From Metarhizobium sp964253915 (lineage in GTDB: Bacteria; Pseudomonadota; Alphaproteobacteria; Rhizobiales; Rhizobiaceae), in contig NZ_CAXUSG020000007.1 of assembly GCF_964253915.1 (NCBI RefSeq), positions 1-64,000 on the forward strand: a DNA stretch of 64,000 nucleotides, in the 5' to 3' direction. The position numbers were made by a program, and so were the translations under genes. Positions 61,031 to 64,000 of the stretch are shown in pieces (positions within the stretch are counted from its first letter, which is position 1; the number at the start of each line of letters is the position of its first letter). The notes under the pieces are model-generated. The model saw only the letters and a list, made by a program, of their open reading frames with translations. It searched no databases and was not told the DNA's origin.

Positions 61031-61865
61031 TTACATGTGTTCATCAAGGAACGCCTCGACCACCGGTCCCCAAAGCGCCTCGCCGTCCTTGTTGGTCGAA
61101 AGGTAATGGCCATCCTTGCCGGAAGGCGGCAGGAGTTTCATCTCCAGCTTGCCGCCGGCGGTCCGAAACGCGTCCCGCATGCGCTCCGCCAGCGGCGGCG
61201 CGAAGTAGGTATCGTTTTCGCTGTAGAGCCACAGCATCGGCCCTTTCGCCGTCTTGCCATAACGGCCGGCGGCCTCCACCAAGGTGTCCGGTCGGCAATT
61301 GGACTTGGCCTCGCCGCCCTGATGCCCGCCACGGCCGGGGGCGAAGGCGACATAGGCATAAGCGGTCGACGCCGGATCGCTCGAAAGCGCCACCGTTCCC
61401 CATGCGCCGGCCGACTGGCCGAACACCACCACCGATTCCATGTCGAGCTTCCTGTCGGCCGAGAGCGCCGAAATCGCCGCCTGGATGTCCTTCGCCGTCT
61501 CCCTGCCTGCCTTGTAGAAATCCGGATCGTCGCAGGAGCCGTAACCTTCGTTCCACTTGCCACCGGCCTCGCCATAACCCCGCCGCAACGGCAAGGCGAC
61601 CGCATAACCGCGTTCCAGCAGCCAGTCGGAAAGCCTGCGGTACTCAGGCAGCTTCATCGTCTGCCGGTCTGCGGCATTGGCCGGCGAACCGTGGTTGATC
61701 ACCGCCAGAGGAAAGGGGCCGTCGTCGTCGGGCAGGAGAAGACGGATCGGCAGTTTTCGCCCGGACTGATCCGGTGCATCCGCCTCGATGATCCGGGTTT
61801 TCCAGTCCCCACTCCATCAGCGCCAAGGCCGTCAGACGACAGAAGATCTTACCTGTTCCCGCCAT
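61031..61865 (-). pseudogene. Alpha/beta-hydrolase (dienelactone hydrolase family), frameshifted near its 5' end
   Basis: The main frame codes for a hydrolase with VVFGQSAGAWGTVAL (nucleophile serine), a late Asp (YSENDTYF) and His (GKDGHYLS), and is coherent from about 61815 down to 61031 (KTRIIEADAPDQSGRKLPIR ... PFPLAVINHGSP). In that frame a TGA stands at 61817-61819. A good start, GGGGAAACA-ATG at 61865, opens a signal-like segment MAGTGKIFCRLTALAL in another frame that runs into the same place. The two frames together give 835 bp, not a multiple of three. This indicates a frameshift, or a sequencing error, around 61815. A shortened product from GTG 61702 is possible. Confidence 0.75.
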
Positions 61866-61955
61866 TGTTTCCCCTTTTCGGCGCACGCCGGACCCGCCCT
61901 GTTCTACACAAGGCGGCGGGCTTTCCGCTGAACCATTTTTGGGATGGGCAGGCCG

Positions 61956-62336
61956 TCAGAAACCGACGAGATGGCGGGCGATGACGAACATGACAAAGAG
62001 GCTGGTCGAAACGAGCAGGCAGAGAACGGCAAACGAGCCGAGATCCTTGGCATTCTTGCCGACGGCCGAGATTTCGGGGGAAATGCGATCGACGAGTTCT
62101 TCGATCGCCGTGTTCAGGGCTTCGAAGCCGAACAGCAGAAGGCAGAGGATGACAAGCGTCAGAAACTCCGCAAGGCTCGCCCCGATGACGGCAAACAGAA
62201 GCACGGCGACCAAGAAAAACAGGATTTCCTGGCGAAAAGCCGATTCCCTCAGCAAACGGGTAAAGCCGCCCCAGGAATAGCTGGCTGCCGCAAAGAAATG
62301 ACGGATGCCCCGCTTCTTTTCAACAACCCTGTCCAT
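61956..62336 (-). CDS. dgkA: Diacylglycerol kinase
   Basis: 126 residues, three membrane segments. FGFEALNTAIEELVDRIS and VGKNAKDLGSFAV form the active site of prokaryotic DgkA, which phosphorylates diacylglycerol released by periplasmic glucan and LPS modification. Strong AGGGGACAGG precedes the ATG. Confidence 0.95.
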   Translation of the reverse strand: MDRVVEKKRGIRHFFAAASYSWGGFTRLLRESAFRQEILFFLVAVLLFAVIGASLAEFLTLVILCLLLFGFEALNTAIEELVDRISPEISAVGKNAKDLGSFAVLCLLVSTSLFVMFVIARHLVGF

Positions 62337-62419
62337 GCCTGTCCCCTGTCCTGCCGGATATCAGGCCCAGCGCATATAGGTTCGCCGCCCGATCTGCAAG
62401 ATGCGGGCGGCCACCAGTC

Positions 62420-63436
62420 TCAGTGTTTGTTGGAAACGCCGGCCGCGGCAAAGGTCGCCATGCCGGCGTGGCAGGCGGCGGCAGACTTGACGATACCGGC
62501 GGCCAATGCTGCGCCCGTGCCTTCGCCGAGGCGCATGCCGAGCGCCAGCAGCGGCGTCTTGCCGAGCTTTTCGATCGACTTCAGGTGTCCCGGTTCGGCC
62601 GAGACGTGGCCGATCAGGCAATGGTCGAGCGCCGCCGGATTGGCAGCCTTGAGGATCGCCGCCGCCGCCGTGGTGACGTAGCCGTCGAGCAGCACCGGGA
62701 TCTTCTGCATGCGGGCGGCGAGGATGGCGCCGGCCATTGCCGCAATCTCGCGGCCGCCGAGCCGGCGCAGCACTTCCAGCGGATCGGAGAGGTGTTCCTT
62801 ATGGAAGGCGACCGCCGTCTCCACCGCCGCAATCTTGCGCTGCAAAAGCTCGCCATGCGAGCCGGTGCCCGGCCCGACCCATTCCTCCGCCGTGCCGCCG
62901 TAAAGCGCATAGTTGATGGCGGCGGCGATGGTGGTGTTGCCGATGCCCATTTCGCCGATGCAAAGGAGATCGGTGCCGCCGGCGACCGCTTCCATGCCGA
63001 AGGCCATCGTCGCGGCGCAATCGCGCTCAGACAGGGCGGCTTCGCAGGTGATGTCGCCGGTGGGGTAGTCGAGCGCCAGGTCGAAGATCTTCAGGCCAAG
63101 GTCATGCGTCACGCAGATCTGGTTGATCGCCGCGCCGCCTGCGGCAAAATTCTCGACCATCTGCTGGGTGACCGCGGGCGGAAAGGGCGTGATGTTGTGG
63201 CGGGTGACGCCGTGATTGCCGGCAAAGATCGCCACCAGCGGCCGGTTCACCGCTGGCGCGCGGCCGCTCCAGGCGGCCAGCCACATGGCGATTTCCTCCA
63301 GGCGGCCGAGCGCGCCCGGCGGCTTGGTCAGCTGCGCGTCGCGTTCGCGGGCAGCGACGAGCGCATGGGCGTCCGGTCCCGGCAGATCCTTGAGCAGGGC
63401 GCGAAAGTCGTCGAATGGCAGGCCGGTTACGCTCAT
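62420..63436 (-). CDS. cobT: Nicotinate-nucleotide--dimethylbenzimidazole phosphoribosyltransferase
   Basis: 338 residues. VAIFAGNHGVTRHNITPFPP, GGAAINQIC, LCIGEMGIGNTTIAAA and the catalytic Glu in LALGMRLGEGTGAALA mark CobT (CobU in the Pseudomonas scheme). It makes alpha-ribazole phosphate for the lower ligand of cobalamin. Divergent from cobS; ATG 63436 chosen by family alignment, since the frame is open well beyond it. Confidence 0.95.
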   Translation of the reverse strand: MSVTGLPFDDFRALLKDLPGPDAHALVAARERDAQLTKPPGALGRLEEIAMWLAAWSGRAPAVNRPLVAIFAGNHGVTRHNITPFPPAVTQQMVENFAAGGAAINQICVTHDLGLKIFDLALDYPTGDITCEAALSERDCAATMAFGMEAVAGGTDLLCIGEMGIGNTTIAAAINYALYGGTAEEWVGPGTGSHGELLQRKIAAVETAVAFHKEHLSDPLEVLRRLGGREIAAMAGAILAARMQKIPVLLDGYVTTAAAAILKAANPAALDHCLIGHVSAEPGHLKSIEKLGKTPLLALGMRLGEGTGAALAAGIVKSAAACHAGMATFAAAGVSNKH

Positions 63437-63617
63437 GGGTGCGGTGTCCTCGTGTTCGTCATGCGATTGTGATGCGCCGGCCGTTGCGATTTCGCTGGCG
63501 TCGATTTCGTCACGTCTATTAAAGACGGACGGGGCGGCGAACAACTGCAAAAAGCGCCGGTCCCTGTCGCGCAAAGGAAGTTGCGTGAAGGAAGCTGCGC
63601 GGAGAGAGGAAGCAGGA

Positions 63618-64000
63618 ATGGACATCCGGGAATTCGGCGGCGATATCGTTCGCGCGGTGGCTTTCCTCAGCCGAATCCCGGTTTCGGCGCGGTTTTTCGA
63701 GGGCCGGGATGGCAGCATGCGGCGCCTGGCCGGCGCTTTTCCGGCTGCCGGGCTGGTCATCGCGGTACCCGCGGCCCTGTTGCTCTTCGTCACCTTGTCC
63801 TTCGGTGCCGATCCGCTGCTCGCCGCCTTCCTCGGCCTTACGCTGCAGACGCTTGTCACCGGCGCGCTGCACGAGGACGGCCTGGCCGACAGCGCCGACG
63901 GTCTCGGTGGCGGACGCAACCGCGACCATGCGCTCGACATCATGAAGGACAGCCGCATCGGCGCCTATGGCGTCATCGCCCTCGTCCTGTCTTTTGGCTT
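63618..64000 (+). CDS. cobS: Adenosylcobinamide-GDP ribazoletransferase, 5' part
   Basis: The first 127 residues; the gene runs off the window. MDIREFGGDIVRAVAFLSRI, TGALHEDGLADSADGLGGG and IMKDSRIGAYG, with long hydrophobic stretches, identify membrane enzyme CobS (CobV), which joins cobinamide-GDP to alpha-ribazole. GGAGAGAGGAAGCAGG precedes the ATG. Paired divergently with cobT; no cobalamin riboswitch recognised in the 181-bp gap. Confidence 0.94.
   Translation, partial: MDIREFGGDIVRAVAFLSRIPVSARFFEGRDGSMRRLAGAFPAAGLVIAVPAALLLFVTLSFGADPLLAAFLGLTLQTLVTGALHEDGLADSADGLGGGRNRDHALDIMKDSRIGAYGVIALVLSFG

Noticed and set aside
63437..63617. Possible cobalamin riboswitch between cobT and cobS
   Set aside because: I could not find the conserved B12-box-like core or supporting stems.

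Overview
The window is about 64 kb of GC-rich chromosomal DNA with the gene content and order of a Rhizobiales genome, most likely Rhizobiaceae (Rhizobium / Agrobacterium / Ensifer / Shinella type). Supporting this are an Mla-like lipid ABC operon whose permease carries a STAS domain, a malic enzyme fused to a phosphotransacetylase-like domain, class II DAHP synthase, gor-DUF2059-rpiA-gph, moaA/mobAB, PleC/DivJ-class kinase and cobT/cobS. I cannot fix the genus from sequence alone. No rRNA, tRNA, insertion sequence, integrase or phage gene was seen.

Layout. 1-707: distal end of a CRISPR array (I-C-like repeats; no cas genes in the window). 794-4849: minus-strand Mla/MCE-type lipid transport operon. 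4949-10532: dipeptide epimerase, MFS transporter, metallophosphoesterase, malic enzyme. 10663-15878: DUF2865 secreted protein, CHASE4-GGDEF protein, and a two-gene unit of a TolB-like propeller and a NAD synthetase-like protein that has lost its catalytic motifs. 16074-20068: LTA-synthase-like phosphoglycerol transferase, DUF1003, a winged-helix protein and a GFA protein. 20300-22463: TadE- and TadG-like pilus proteins. 22515-29691: aroG, gor, DUF2059, rpiA, gph and a YcbB-type L,D-transpeptidase. 30175-33305: two unrelated fumarases side by side (FumC, then Fe-S class I). 33487-39767: a GGDEF protein, a second L,D-transpeptidase, an M15 peptidase, a PPOX flavoprotein, a CPA2 antiporter and DUF971. 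39910-47006: molybdenum cofactor genes (moaA, mobA, mobB) interleaved with a PDZ 'protease' lacking the catalytic triad, a large chemoreceptor and a DMT exporter. 47065-49323: OmpA-family protein with 17 tandem 12-residue repeats. 49662-52198: polar amino-acid ABC importer without an ATPase gene. 52358-59051: Usg, TPR-methyltransferase, HIBADH-like dehydrogenase, TolA-like protein, AlkD, Lrp regulator, UDG, SNase, histidine kinase. 59112-60893: two tandem YopT-like (C58) cysteine peptidase paralogues. 61031-64000: frameshifted alpha/beta-hydrolase, dgkA, cobT and the start of cobS.

Most of the region is housekeeping: envelope maintenance, central carbon metabolism, Moco and cobalamin synthesis. 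Convergent gene pairs are often separated by clear hairpin terminators. The accessory or unusual parts are the CRISPR array, the paired C58 peptidases, two pseudoenzymes (NadE-like and HtrA-like), the repeat-bearing OmpA protein and the broken hydrolase. Several genes appear to start at TTG or GTG; starts chosen from ribosome binding sites are noted per gene.
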